Below are positions 20,864 through 32,958 of a stretch of DNA of 64,000 nucleotides, piece by piece. A program made the position numbers and the translations under genes. How positions within the stretch are numbered: position 1 is the first letter of the stretch; the number at the start of each line of letters is the position of its first letter. This stretch comes from Gamarada debralockiae (taxonomy: Eukaryota > Ascomycota > Leotiomycetes > Helotiales > Hyphodiscaceae): NCBI GenBank assembly GCA_002803225.1, contig NXFV01000926.1:1-64000 (forward strand), written 5' to 3'. The notes below the pieces were generated by a model. That model was not told the DNA's origin. It made no database searches and saw only the letters and a program-made list of their open reading frames with translations.

Positions 20864-23040
20864 TAGGTGATAATGTTGCTGTGCTCGCAGAAATAGGCAG
20901 AATAAAGTTCACAGTGATGCCAGAAAATAACTTTACTTCGCGAGAAACATCGTCATGCGGGATCAGGTTCAAGTTTAAAGAGCGTACTTTAATCAAATTA
21001 TGCATCAACGGCCGGGTTCTTAATACCCACTGATCGTGCTTCGTAAGTAGAGTCCACTATATAGCATCCCATATCCGTTGCATGAACTATAGGACACTTC
21101 GGTTTTAGAACTGTATTTGTATGTACATCAACGTCTGTGTGTCTCGTAATGACAGAAACTGGGAGCATCGATAGGTCTGTGCGATATAACGCAATTGCTT
21201 GCTAGGAGAGAACGTGCGACATCTATCCGGCCAAGGTAAGAGGAGGCGACAAAGCCTTGCACTTGCAGAATGCGTAAGAAACAAGGTTACGGGAATATCG
21301 TCACAAATGCTTATCTTTACTGACAGCTCCGCCGCACCCGAGTAGGCGAGAAAAGGAAACAGAGGAAAATCTCGGACAGTGACATATCGAAGGCCTTAGT
21401 CCGTAGAGAGAACTTTCCAGTGGAGCGAAGAATGGCATACATGACCACAAATAGCCCGGACCTCAGTCCTCAAGTAATTGGAGCAAGGCAGCCCAGATAC
21501 TCCTACGTACTCGAGTCAGTGGCTGTTCAATCTGCAACGTTTTGCGACCCTAGCCCGAAAATAGAGTTTGAAGCCAAGTGGGGTTAAGTACGACTCCCTT
21601 TGGATCACTTGCTAGCGTGCCACCATAACACCACTACTTTCACACCACTTTACCACGGCTATTAGCAAATCACAAGGACGAAAGCTTTCCGAGATATCTC
21701 TTTAGGAATCTTTAACGAGGTCTTGAGTGGTGTTATCAAAGATTGAGCTAGCTACAGTAGTGTACCAGGTGGGGATAGTACGGTAATATCGGCAGACCAG
21801 GAACGGGTTAAGATAAGGGCTCGGAAGAATGCATGCGAGCGGGGATTTAATCCGGTGGCACCTCGGGATAGCTCCACTGGGCCCTGAGCCCCACGAACCA
21901 AGAAATTCCCGGTGTACGAAGGTGCGGTAGCAATGGACTACACGTGGTGTGCTTGTTTCCCCTTTCAACTTTATGAAATAATTAATTGCAAAGACTCACT
22001 ATGCAGTGGCCTCCCGCAAGCCCTAAACCCCTACACATTAACCCTAATCCTAGGCCTAAATTTAACTCAGAGCTTTGAAGCTCAAGCTAGTATGATTTTT
22101 GGTGAGGATGAAATTCTCTTAAATCACCTCTTACTTGGAGGTTCAGCGCGCATCTCAATAAGGTTAAGGTTACCCGCAGCAATCTCTCGCGCTCTCAGTG
22201 AGACTCTAACCTCAAATTGCACAAAATGAGTGCGAGTCAGGAAGGAAATCTTAGACTGTGATTCCCCCGAGGGATGGCTCTTTACGCGTGCTGGAGACGA
22301 ACATGACTCCAGCCTACCATGGAGTCATCAACGATTTATACTTCGAATACTGTACAGGCTTGATTAAACATTAAATGTCCGGTTGTTGTATTCAGACCAA
22401 TCACCTGTTCTGAACCCGCGGTATTTTGCTGTGTACTAACTAATGCTTATTAAAATTTATGACATGTATGAAATATATTATATTCTAGGGTCTTGGTGTC
22501 GACCCACTAATACTACTTTCCCCTCCCCGGCTTTATCAATCCACAGGGATTACAATCTACAGGGGTAAATAAATGTAAAATACTGCGGAAATTACGAGCT
22601 GTCTGACCAATCAGCTGGTCAGGATATGTCTTTTTGGCATCTAATTGGTCAGATCCCGTGGCGTCATTTAACATTTATTTACACCTGTAGGTTGTAAGGG
22701 TTAGATTCACTCACCCCACTTTCTAGCCAATCACAGGGCTCTACTTTAAAGGTCACTCCACTTATTTTCAAAAGGAGCTCTGTGATTGGCTAGAAAGTGG
22801 GGTGAGTTGTGGCAAAGCATCTAAGGTTCATCCCCTGTGGATTGATGAAGCCAGGGGGGGATAGTACCGTATGTAGAAGATCAATTTGACCCTGGAGCTA
22901 GCCCGCATACGGTAGGAGTATATAGTCTCCCGCTCCTCGCTCAGCAGTCGGATTTCTTCCAGAAGACTTCCACATTTCCCATTCTTCGTGGCGTCGGTCA
23001 CCCACGATCTTTCTGTCGTTTCGGTAGCTCAAGAAGCAAG
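20864..23040. other. Intergenic with nested inverted repeats
   Basis: No gene seen. From about 21770 to 22870 the region looks inserted: the string GGATAGTAC-GTA occurs near both ends (21772 and 22859), and 22518-22860 is a nested fold-back element listed separately. The last 170 bases are the promoter and leader of the GMC oxidoreductase. Confidence 0.5.
22518..22860. mobile_element. Nested fold-back (MITE-like) element
   Basis: Three inverted-repeat pairs lie inside one another or in series. The outer arms are 22518-22548 and 22832-22860 (CTTTATCAATCCACAGGG against its complement). An inner pair is 22548-22583 and 22664-22696 (TTACAATCTACAGGGGTAAA against a near-perfect complement). A third pair is 22709-22741 and 22775-22807 (ACTCACCCCACTTTCTAGCC, 33 bases with about two mismatches). 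No coding capacity. It could be one MITE nested within another, or a composite fold-back transposon. It ends 180 bases before the ATG of the GMC gene, so it lies within that promoter. Confidence 0.8.
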
Positions 23041-25359
23041 ATGTGTTCATCCTATCTTGGCCGATTGGCTCTTGGCGCTGCGCTAGCTTCTCTCGCAAAT
23101 GCCCACCCCGCCTTTCGAGGCCGCATCCTTTCGCGGGATACAGACCTCTTATCAAGCTACGATTATGTGGTCGTTGGAGGAGGAGCAAGTGGTTTGACGG
23201 TTGCCAATCGCCTCACAGAAGATAGCAGTAAGTTGCCTGCCGCACCGGGATATGACACTTGAACAATCCATGAGCCAAGCTTGACTATAAGAAAAGCTAA
23301 CAGCAAATAGACGTCACGGTTCTCATAATTGAAGCCGGTGAGCTGTAAGCGTCTTTGCTCGTCCTTCAAAGCTTACTCAATTTCTTGGACACCTAACTTT
23401 ATAATAGCGACCAGGGTGAAGATTTCATTACGATTCCTGGACTTGCGGGGGGCGCAATCGGCACCAAGTATGATTGGAATCTCACCTATGTCACCAATCC
23501 ATCTCTTGCAAACCGCAGCGTTTCCATCCCACAGGGAAAAGTTGTGGGGGGTGGAACCAAGCTGAACCGCATGGTCTTCGACCGTGGTTCGGAATTGGAT
23601 TATGATCGCTGGGAGACTCTTGGAAACCCTGGCTGGGGTTGGAGCTCGCTGCTTCCTTACTTTATGAAGGTAAGTTGTATGCTAGCTGCTAGTTCCGAGT
23701 TATATTGGAAAGCCGTGATAATTGCTAATTCGTTCCATCTGATTTAGAGTGAGATATTTACGGCGCCAAATGCAGATATTGCAGCAGAGTACAACATAAC
23801 CGCCAATGCATCCGTGCATGGAGCAACTGGCTATGTACACTCCAGCTATTCTCCTTTTATTTGGCCCACGATGAGTCAGTCATCCATTAGCTCTCCGCTC
23901 CACGATATCTTTACTAATAACCGTATTCTGCAGAGAATTTTGTTGCTGCCATCGCAGAGCTTGGGATTTTTACTTCTGTGGATGGTGCAAGTGGCAACGC
24001 GTATGGAGCATACTTCACACAGCACTCACAAAATCCTGCAAATGCAACACGTTCTTCCGCTCGTGACGCTTACTACGACAACTTCGTCGCACGATCTAAT
24101 CTGCATCTTATTACCAGCCGCCAGGTTACCAAGCTCGTATCCTCCTCTGAAAATGGGTCGGTCACAATTACGGGAGTTGAGGTGAGCATCCTTAAAGGAG
24201 AGGTCATGCACGGGATCATGTGAACTAAACTTGAGACATATAGTTTGCCGAGTCTTCAGCATCTGCAAGGTCAATAGTCTCAGTCAATAAGGAAGCCATA
24301 ATGGCGGCTGGGGCTCTACACACGCCTCAAATTCTACAGCTTTCCGGAATTGGCGACTCGACAATCCTTTCATCAATCAATGTCACAACAATTGTGAACC
24401 TTCCCGCTGTAGGACGCAATTTGCAAGATCACGTCTTGCTCGCAGTTGTGAATTCAAGTAAGCCCCTCTTTATCGAAGAGTAGGAGCAAGCTAATTTCAT
24501 ATAGTCACTGCGCCACTCACGGCGGCCAATTTAACAAGCAACACTACCTATGCCGCGGAGATGCTTGCTCTCTATGAAAGCGAGCACACGGGTCCGTATG
24601 CTTGTGCTACCGGAGACTTCTTGGCTTTCCTCCCAGTCTCGACCTACTCAACGGCAGGCGAAGCTATATATGCCGAAGCTACCGCACAAAACTCCTCGAC
24701 ATATCTCGCCTCAGACACCCCATCAGAAGTGTTGATGGGATATGAGGCCCAGTTCAATCTTCTCACTCAGGACCTACTCGCCGATAACTCAGCCATGCTC
24801 GAGGTCCTCTGGGACGATGGTACGTTCATCTTAGGTCTACAACATCCATACTCCCGTGGTTATGTCAAGGCTGTATCATCCGATCCATTCACCGCGCCGC
24901 TCATGGACTCCGCATTCATGCACAACCCACTCGACCTTGCTCTCCTTGTCGAAGGCGTCAAGTTCACACGTAATCTAACCAGCACATCTGCCATCGCATC
25001 TCTCAACCCAATCGAAATTGTCCCCGGAGCCACTGTTACCACGGATGCTGCCCTTGAAGACTTCATTCGTTCGAACGCCGCAACGGTCTACCATCCAGCC
25101 GGAACCTGCAAGATGGGAGCCCAAGCTGAGGGCGGTGTTGTTGATGAGGAGTTGAAGGTTTATGGAGTCAATAGACTGCGTGTTGTTGATGCGAGCATTT
25201 TCCCGCTCTTGCCTGCCACACATATCCAGAGCACCGTTTATGCCGTAGCCGAGAAGGTTTTTCATGCCCCTTTTTACCCTATGAGTTCTGTTGCTGACAT
25301 GCACGCCTTAGGCTGCCGATATTATCAAAGGTTGTTCAGACATCACTTGTTCTTCGTAG
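23041..25359 (+). CDS. Secreted GMC oxidoreductase (AA3-like flavoprotein)
   Basis: FAD-dependent alcohol, sugar or aryl-alcohol oxidase/dehydrogenase of the glucose-methanol-choline family, predicted to be secreted. Eight exons: 23041-23227, 23311-23344, 23408-23669, 23748-23874, 23934-24181, 24244-24457, 24505-25256 and 25312-25359, all joined in frame, give 623 residues. A signal peptide (MCSSYLGRLALGAALASLA) is followed by the FAD-binding VVVGGGASGLTVANRL at 43-58 and IIEAG. The GMC signature GKVVGGGTKLNRMVFDRGS and the second signature GALHTPQILQLSGIG are present. The C-terminal domain keeps the catalytic His in VYHPAGTCKMG and the second His in ATHIQSTVYAVAEK. Many Asn-x-Ser/Thr sites fit secretion. 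The substrate cannot be assigned. The promoter carries the fold-back element described above. Confidence 0.92.
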
Positions 25360-26899
25360 TTGTGCTAGAGCTATCATTGTCCCCTGGTTAAATATTCAAA
25401 CCTGAAAGTCCCTATTGCTAAGTTAATTCGTTTAAGGGATAAGAGATAGAGAGACTTATATAAATTTTAATTGTATATAAATATAAAGACTTTTCGGATT
25501 TTAATTACAAGAGTTACGAGCCTATCCTCATAAGTCCGTGTTTTAGCGACTCTTCAGGGGCTGATTTCGTTAATTTTGGCCTTATCCCGACGAAGTGACC
25601 GATTTTAATTTATTCTTACAAAATAACTATGAGTTATTCTTATACAACTTTAGATGATGAAAGACAAAAGACGCTAAATAAGACTGACAATTGAACTTGT
25701 ATATTTATATAAAGAATTGGTTAAGTTAAAATTTTCTTTAGGGCACTTTGCCCCTAAAAACACGGACCTTATGCGGATAGCTCGTTAATGCGAAGAACCT
25801 GGCAAGGCGTCGATCACGCGACCCACGTTTTTCCGAAGACAATGTGATTATAGTCACACGGCCTTGTATGATGTGTATATATTAGTTCAACTCTCGAGCT
25901 CCTCTCTTCTTCTACTTCTTTCCTTTCCTGTCTAGCTTAGTATTCTTGTTATCTCTACTAGTTAGCTACGGAATTAAGATTGTTCCTCTAGTACTTCGGC
26001 TAGCGTCGTGATGAGCTTTTAGCTAAGAACGCACTGTGGGATACTAGCCCAACAGATTGCAGGGCAAAGTCCTCCCGGCGCTCAAAACGCCGCGGAGATA
26101 ATAAGGTGCCATTTCTACCGCGAGTACACCTTCCTACCGTCAACTATCTGAGAAATGCACTTGCGATGGGGACTAACGGAACTGGCATCAGAAGGCGCTG
26201 AAGAATTTAATAGAAGTTTCTGAGAGGAACAGGCGCAAGATAGAAGCTCACGCGGCGTCTTCTGTCAGTCGCGTGAATATGCAATGCTATAACCCGGCTG
26301 CTGGGATGACACTGACTCTCAGAAACGGGTATGTTTATCAGCAGATTGGGGCCTATTGGTGTATCATTCCAGCGGGGACCTGAGTTCGAGAAGGGCGACA
26401 AGGTTGTTGTGCTAGATAGGATTCCCGCGCCCGTGGTACTTGAGGAGACGGGAGAGAGTATAACGTATAGAATAAAAGCGGCTGCTGATGTGGTAGGCAC
26501 TACACCTCTAAATATTAGAGGAAGCTAATAGAGCTAAGGGCTAATAAGCACATTAAGTTTAAGATTATTTAATAGTAAAAAAAATTCTATATATATTTTC
26601 CCTAATTACTTAGCATTACTGGCCCCTCTCCTTTAATACCTCTTGCTCATAAATCTCTTTATTATTCCTCTTATACTGGAAGTACCTTTTTAATACATTG
26701 TATCAGTTAACATCAAAGGAATTTCTTTCGGGGCCTCGAGCTCCATCTGACCCTTTCCTTGCCGCGGGATGTCTTTGATATGCGAGCACTGGAGGCAGTA
26801 GTAGCTGCTACCCCTAGAAGTTTTTAGTTCGTTATCTTTCGAAGCGTTCAAGTCTCTCGGCCCTTGAGAGCTAGTCAAATTGGGTTAGCTGTGTTCCGA
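25360..26899. other. Accessory spacer with MITE and relics
   Basis: AT-rich sequence with a 268-base MITE (25517-25784). A C/T-rich, LTR-like stretch spans about 25860-26100. A short plus-strand frame (26331-26528) contains a passage around KGDKVVVLDRIPAPVVL that loosely recalls the C-terminal part of HET proteins. No intact gene. Confidence 0.45.
25517..25784. mobile_element. MITE with TTA target-site duplication
   Basis: Terminal inverted repeats of about 32 bases: the left begins CGAGCCTATCCTCATAAG and continues TCCGTGTTTT. The right, reverse complemented, begins CGAGCTATCCGCATAAGG and continues TCCGTGTTTT. Both ends are flanked by TTA (25514-25516 and 25785-25787). The interior is AT-rich without coding capacity. 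A 3-bp TWA duplication with short TIRs is characteristic of PIF/Harbinger-derived MITEs; that family assignment is inference. Confidence 0.85.
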
Positions 26900-26913
26900 A
26901 AGGCTGACGCTCA

Positions 26914-28400
26914 TTATTTCATCTTCAGATTTGGGAGATCAAAGCAGCAACTCTCAAAAAATCTTTTCGCTCTAGCTTCTGTTGATGCTGCTATTAATTC
27001 GCATAGTCGATCAGTTACGGCATTATGGATAGCTAGTGAAGCAGCTTTTTGCCATACCTCGCACGTTAGGTTCTTGGGAACGAAATTCGGGGCTTTGTGG
27101 ATGCGAAACAGTGTCGGAGCTTCTAGGACAACGTGAGGATATCTCGGGATAATCGGCATCGTATGAAGAGGGTCCCTACTGCGTCAGCCTCCGCCTTCTT
27201 GAAATATACTTTTAGATCAGAAAAAGGGATGAGGCAGTAGCTAGGCACAAAAGATCGCGCCGCCTCGGGTACAGCTTCTAATAAATTACACTTTTGGAAA
27301 AGTCACTCAAACTTCTAAAACATCTTTAGAAATTTTAAATCGGGACTGGTATCGGCGACGCAGGAAGCCACATCCAATGTGTCAATCTCAATGCCGAAGA
27401 CACCTAAGACGTTATTGTAGACTGACAGGTATCCTGCATCCTTAGCACATGATACCGTCTTTAGGTATGGCGTCCAGTACATAATCGTCTGCAACGGCAT
27501 TGCCCGTGTGAAATCCAGAGCCCAAAGCGGCATATCTGGCGGGCACGATAGTTCGAAGTAATCATAACTATGCCCAAAGTCGTCGCGGACCAGCAAATAG
27601 CTCGCCATCTTCGCAAAGATTCGTTCACCGCAACTGCGTAATTAGGAACAAAACCCGCCTACAAACGAGATCCAACATATCCCGCAACGCGAAAATCCTG
27701 TCATTTTGGTCGGTACCCTGCCGGTGCATCATTCTGGTCCTAACTGACGCGGCCGTTGTGACCTTATGGACTGGCTATTTATGAATAGCATGTTTATCCA
27801 CCAGCGCGAGGACGCCTTAAGCCATTCCCGCTCGACATCGACCTGGACCTGGGTGGCCACCGATCGATCGCCTCTCAGCGGCAGCGATTCGTTGATTAGA
27901 TGGCTATACAGGTGGTACAGTCGGTTGCGCATATTTTCTGTCGAAATCTAGAGTCGTCTGCAATACCATCGCGGCTCGCGCCTGGTGAGCTCGTATTCCT
28001 GGACCACCCACGTGCGCGGCCACCAGAGCTGCTTGAAGAAGGCATCTGCAGCGTGGAGGAAGTGGAGAGCTTGGGCGAAATTCACTGAGATGTTGAAGAG
28101 TCTGCCGTTCACAGAGATGGTTACATCTGCATCTCGAGACCACCGGACGTAGGAAAGCGCTTCATATGGCTGACTGCTCAAGCCGCCAATGGCGGAGAGG
28201 TTGATTGTAATCGGGTCCACGATGCGTCTGCGATTTCGCATCGTGGAGCTTGGCAGACAAGTATATAGGGTCTGATACCGGATCCGTTTCGTCTGGATGA
28301 ATCTTGGAGACGGTTGACTGTTCTTTTGAATCCATGGCCAGTATGTCACTTCCAATAGCCAAACCCATGCAGCATTGCACGGCGTGCAGAATATCGACGC
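26914..28400 (-). pseudogene. Decayed HET (heterokaryon incompatibility) gene
   Basis: Relic of a HET-domain gene. Reading the minus strand from 28400, the conserved start QPYEALSYV (tryptophan of the usual YVWG lost) is followed by DADVTISVNGRLFNISVNFA and QALHFLH. The usual middle block (LWIDAICINQ) is missing, and the frame resumes at AFFKQLWWPRTWVVQEYELTR, the second HET signature. After several frame changes there is NDRIFALRDMLD (27690-27725), then a passage with LWALDFTRAMP and NNVLGVFGIEIDTLDVASCV (27315-27608), typical of the region behind the HET domain. The final open stretch (26914-27159) is probably its C-terminal part. Stops, shifts and an internal deletion make it non-functional. 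HET genes trigger cell death on fusion of unlike strains. Confidence 0.75.
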
Positions 28401-30101
28401 CTGTGCGCATCTCCAACAAGCGTAGCTGGCCGTCGTTGCCCTCGACAGATATCGCTTGAAACAACGGATTGCAGAGAACTGTCCCGAGTTAGTATGTCCT
28501 CCTCTCCCACCTCAAACCCACTTTGGGATATAGGAACGGGACTCGAATACCATCAAGACCAAATCGGTCCCGCAGGTCGTTGAATGACGGTTTACACACC
28601 ACACCCAATCCTGAAGATCAGCCTCTGATAACACGATATGCAGGGCCGGTAAATGTGCCTTCGGGGACGAGTCTCTGTTGCCACTTGATCCTCAAATATC
28701 TGACGACTCAATTTGCACCTTGAAGCTCCCTTACTGGTCTACATCAATGTAAGCGGCCTGCTCGAATTTATCTGCAGCTTACATCGTCAGCCGCGACTGT
28801 GGGGGATACCATCTTGGTCAACATCGACATCCGAGTCGTGAGACCTCTTTTTTTGACTTGTCACTTCTATTCGCGATGGCTTTAGGTCTCGTGGGCGGCT
28901 CGTGGCGTCTGGCACACTCTGTTGACTTCCAAATTCAGTGAACTTTGACATTATTTGTTCAGGGAGCGAGGCTCTAGAACGACAGGGGCTTCTTGGCCCT
29001 GCAAGGCTTGCAATTTAATGGCTGAGAACAAGTCACATGCCATTCAAGTGCAAGAAGCCAATTCAAGCCAATTGGATTTATCAGACTTTGATTTTAACTT
29101 TTGTTCCAGCGCTCGCTCGAGAAGCTTCAAATACTCAATCCAGGAAAGAGTCCTCATGATAAGCCATGATCGTTGTTCGGACCCCGGATTGATCTCGTTA
29201 AAATTTTAAGATTATGATTTTCCCGCCGCATCAAAGCTAACCGCCGTGATAAACGACTCGATGCGACCTCAGCCACCAATACCCCAGAGCGCCTCAGTTC
29301 TCACCCCTTGCTAATTTGTGATATATGCTCTGGCCTGAAGCTTGGAAGGGGTGCTTATCATCCGATCATAATCTCCTCCGCGGAAGTGCCGTCTGTGCAG
29401 TGAATTAAGATTTTAGTCTCAAGTCCCAGCACTCAAATTCACCGAGCGACCGAGTTGCCAAGCTGCCAACGTCGAAGCGAAGCCGTTATGGAGTAGGGAT
29501 CAACCACAAATCAATATCGTCATGCTTTAGTGCTAGTCAAAGCCTGCAGCAAAATATACTTTAGTACGAGATAGCATATCCCTCTTACGAGACCATCGAA
29601 TAACTTTCTGTGCTCGTGTTTTGAGGCTGACAATTGCGTTCACTTCCTTTAGTTCCTTTCATCACAAGCCTCTCTGCATTTTCTTGTCAAACATTCGAGA
29701 AAATTGGAAATAAAACAGCATGAGGCTGACAAAGAGTCTCTCTCACATGTCTCGCGGGATAAGATTCTGACGAACGGGCCAACGCCAAGCAAATCGAATA
29801 CGAGGAGGAGTTGTCCTCGCTACTGGCTAGCATATCGAACATGCATGCGCCTCCTTGGAAAACCAGCCCTAAAATGACGGTTTTGAACAAGGTTCATGTC
29901 TCTAATTCACCTTATTTATTTTGCTTATAACAATTCCTCCGAGTTCATAACCTGCCCGTCTTCCAAAAAGTCAACCTTCGTGTGAAAGTGCTCAGTCTTT
30001 GCAAGGACAGTCGAAGTTTTGTCGAAAATTTCACTCTCGTTAATGACAATTATTTAAATCATCTGGCCGTTCACAACTTTCGTTTTGGAAACCCACTAGC
30101 C
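28401..30101. other. Intergenic, nothing recognised
   Basis: About 1.7 kb with only short frames on both strands and no conserved motif or repeat that I could recognise. The last part is the promoter of the glyoxal oxidase; a long in-frame leader (29982 on) precedes the chosen ATG. Confidence 0.45.
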
Positions 30102-32958
30102 ATGGCCCGGAATACACGGTCTGCTCTGGGAGCATTGCTCTTGACATCGATCGTGAGTATCCCCAGCTACAGAGACTATATTTATGAATACTGATCGAAG
30201 TCACTACAGCTCATCACGCCATGCACTGGAGCGGTCATTGAGCAAAGGCAAACGTTTCCCGCTGTAGCAGGTTACGCATACTATGGCTGCCAAACAGAGG
30301 CTACCAATGCAAGAGCTCTTGCTTCTAAATCTACTGCATATGATACGATGACCCTGGAATCTTGTGCTTCAGATTGCGCGGGCTATACATACTTCGGCAC
30401 GGAGTATGGCCGTGAATGGTGAGGGCATCATAGGTATTCCGCACACACTCGGATTCTGACGGAAAGATAGTTACTGCGGAAACAGTTTCGGTGCCGGCTC
30501 TGCAGTCGCTCCTCAGTCCGATTGCAGTTTCTCGTGCGCTGGCAATTCGGCCGAGATATGTGGAGCCGGGAATCGTCTGTCGGTTTACATGAAAGGCGCC
30601 GGGACTGGTCCATCCTCATCCACTAATCCTGGGGGATCGACTAGTACTCCTCCTGTAACAACTCAACCGGCTGGCCCAGGCCCCCAAAAAACCGGATTGC
30701 CTACCGGATGGGTATATTCTGGATGCCTTCAGTAAGATATGAATTTAGCACTCGTCGCTTGTAGAAGAGGAGCTGACGAGTTGGCCAGGGACAACATCCC
30801 TTCCAAGGAAGACCCAAATAACCAGTTGCCGGTATTTCCATACAAAGTTTGGGATACTCAAACAAACGACGCGCCGTCTTGTATTGCGCAGTGCGAAAAG
30901 TTTGGATTTAATGCTGCTGGGGTGGAATATGGCTCGCAATGCTGTCCGTGCTTACAACTCCTCCTTCCTCATTAATGCTCACAATATGTAGTTTGCGGAG
31001 ACGTCCAAAACATCAACGTTGCTTCCGCACCAGGAACTTCGACAAACCCAAATAATCCGCAATTCTACACCTACAGCGTGAAACCCGCCTTAGTCGCCGA
31101 CTCCCAATGTAACGCTGCCTGCACTGGCAACAAGAATTACTACTGTGGGTCCGGAAACCTACTCACATACTACACTTTCACTGCCTCTCCAGTCCAATGG
31201 GATTTCCCTGCTGGAAGCGCGGCCGGGACATATTCATTGTTGATTGGAGGTGTGGTTGTACCTCTAATTACATCTCAGGTGATCACGGGTAAAGTCACGT
31301 TTGTTGAGAAATCAGGAACTGGTGAACCAAATGGAACCGGCGCGTATGAACTTGACTTGTCACAGATAAGCAACTTTGACAATGCTTGGAGAACTATGAA
31401 TGGGTTCAAAACCGACGTCTTTTGTTCCGCGGGCCTCACTTTACCTGATAAAGCTGGAAGACAGATCACTGTCGGAGGTTGGACTGGTGCTTCTAACTAC
31501 GGCATTCGACTTTACTGGCCTGATGGGTCCGCTGGGGTGAAAGGAACAAATGAATGGACCGAAGATCCAAACAACCTCCAGTAAGTGGAATCGGACCAAT
31601 AAGTTCCTCCCAAGTTCCTTTGTTGGCTGGTATTGAGATGTCTTATAATTTTTGTATCCCTGGACCGCCTCACACCATCTAATCACATCCTCTTGATCAT
31701 GGAAATGCTGATGTAATAACTATCTAGACTGCTCGTACCCCGATGGTATCCGTCGGCAATGATTATGGCAAACGGCTCAATTCTCGTGGTCGGAGGAGAG
31801 ATCGGCCAAAATGCTGCTGAGCAACCAAACCTTGAGATCTTGCCTCGGACTGGAGGAGGAATCGTCAACTTGGATTTCTTGCAACGTACCGCCCCGTTCA
31901 ACCTTTATCCATTCCTCTTAGTTGTTCCATCCGGTATCTTCATTCTCTACTACAACGAGGCCAGAATCTTGGACGAAAATACCTTCGCAACTATTAAGAC
32001 TTTGCCCAATCTTCCCGGAGCCGTGAACGATCCTACTGGGGGGCGATCATACCAATTGCAGGGTTCAATGGTCGCTTTACCTCAATACGCGCCATATACT
32101 GATCCTATGGGTGTATTGGCTTGTGGCGGATCCACTCAGAATGGTGGATATGCCATTGACAACTGCGTTTCCACTCAACCTGAAGCTGCCAACCCAACAT
32201 GGACAATTGAACGAATGGTAAGTCCCATGTCCCAACATACAGTATCTGACCATCTTGACTGACGGCTGTCTCAGCCCTCGAGAAGAGTCATGCCCTGCAT
32301 GGCCGGTCTCCCTGACGGCACGTATATTATTGTCAACGGAGGCCAGCATGGAGTCGCCGGATTCGGTCTCGGTGGATCGCCCAACTACAACGCAGTTCTC
32401 TATGACCCCAAGAAACCAGTCAACCAACGTATGAGTGTCATGGCCAACACTACTGTCGCTCGCCTCTATCACTCAGAAGCTATCGTCCTTCTGGATGGAA
32501 GAGTCATGGTCTCTGGCTCAGATCCCACCGGCGATTACAGCGACCCCCCTGGAAACTTTCCCGAGGAGTATCGCGTCGAAGTCTTTACGCCTCCCTACCT
32601 CCTCTCTGGTCTTGCCCGTCCAACATTTGCGATTACCAACAAGGACTGGAAATATGGTTCTGCCGTCACCTTCACCAGTTCGACAGGAGGCGTGAAGGTT
32701 TCGTTGCTGGGATCTGTGTCAAGTACACATGGGAATAGTATGGGCCAGAGGACTTTGTTCCCTGCTGTTTCGTGCTCTGGGACGTCTTGCACGGTCACGG
32801 CTCCACCAAACGCACACGTCTGCCCGCCAGGCTGGTACATGATGTTTGTGCTTGATGGACCGACCCCTTCAGTTGGTCAGTTTGTGAGGATAGGTGGTGA
32901 TCCGGCAGGTCTTGGAAATTGGCCAAACTTGCCTGGATTTGCTCTCCCCGGTGTTTAA
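30102..32958 (+). CDS. Glyoxal oxidase (AA5-type copper radical oxidase) with two WSC domains
   Basis: Predicted secreted copper radical oxidase that oxidises aldehydes or alcohols and produces hydrogen peroxide. Seven exons: 30102-30152, 30210-30418, 30471-30731, 30789-30943, 30992-31580, 31728-32217 and 32275-32958, giving 812 residues. After a signal peptide come two cysteine-rich WSC carbohydrate-binding domains: the first about residues 35-120 ([26 protein letters not shown]), the second about 165-275 ([25 protein letters not shown]). A Ser/Thr/Pro linker lies between them. The catalytic beta-propeller keeps all copper ligands by alignment with galactose/glyoxal oxidase: Cys370 (FCSAG) and Tyr429 (PRWYPSA) for the thioether crosslink, Tyr650-His651 (RLYHSEA) and His737 ([10 protein letters not shown]). 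The end is the usual immunoglobulin-like domain ([12 protein letters not shown]). The fourth donor (GTCCGT) is weak. Confidence 0.94.

Noticed and set aside
22018..22060. Telomere-like words (CCCTAAACCCC, AACCCTAATCC)
   Set aside because: Too few and too irregular for an interstitial telomeric array; adjacent sequence is ordinary.
25860..26100. LTR-like C/T-rich stretch with start and end words typical of retrotransposons
   Set aside because: I found no second copy of the sequence, no primer-binding site I could defend and no retrotransposon protein nearby.
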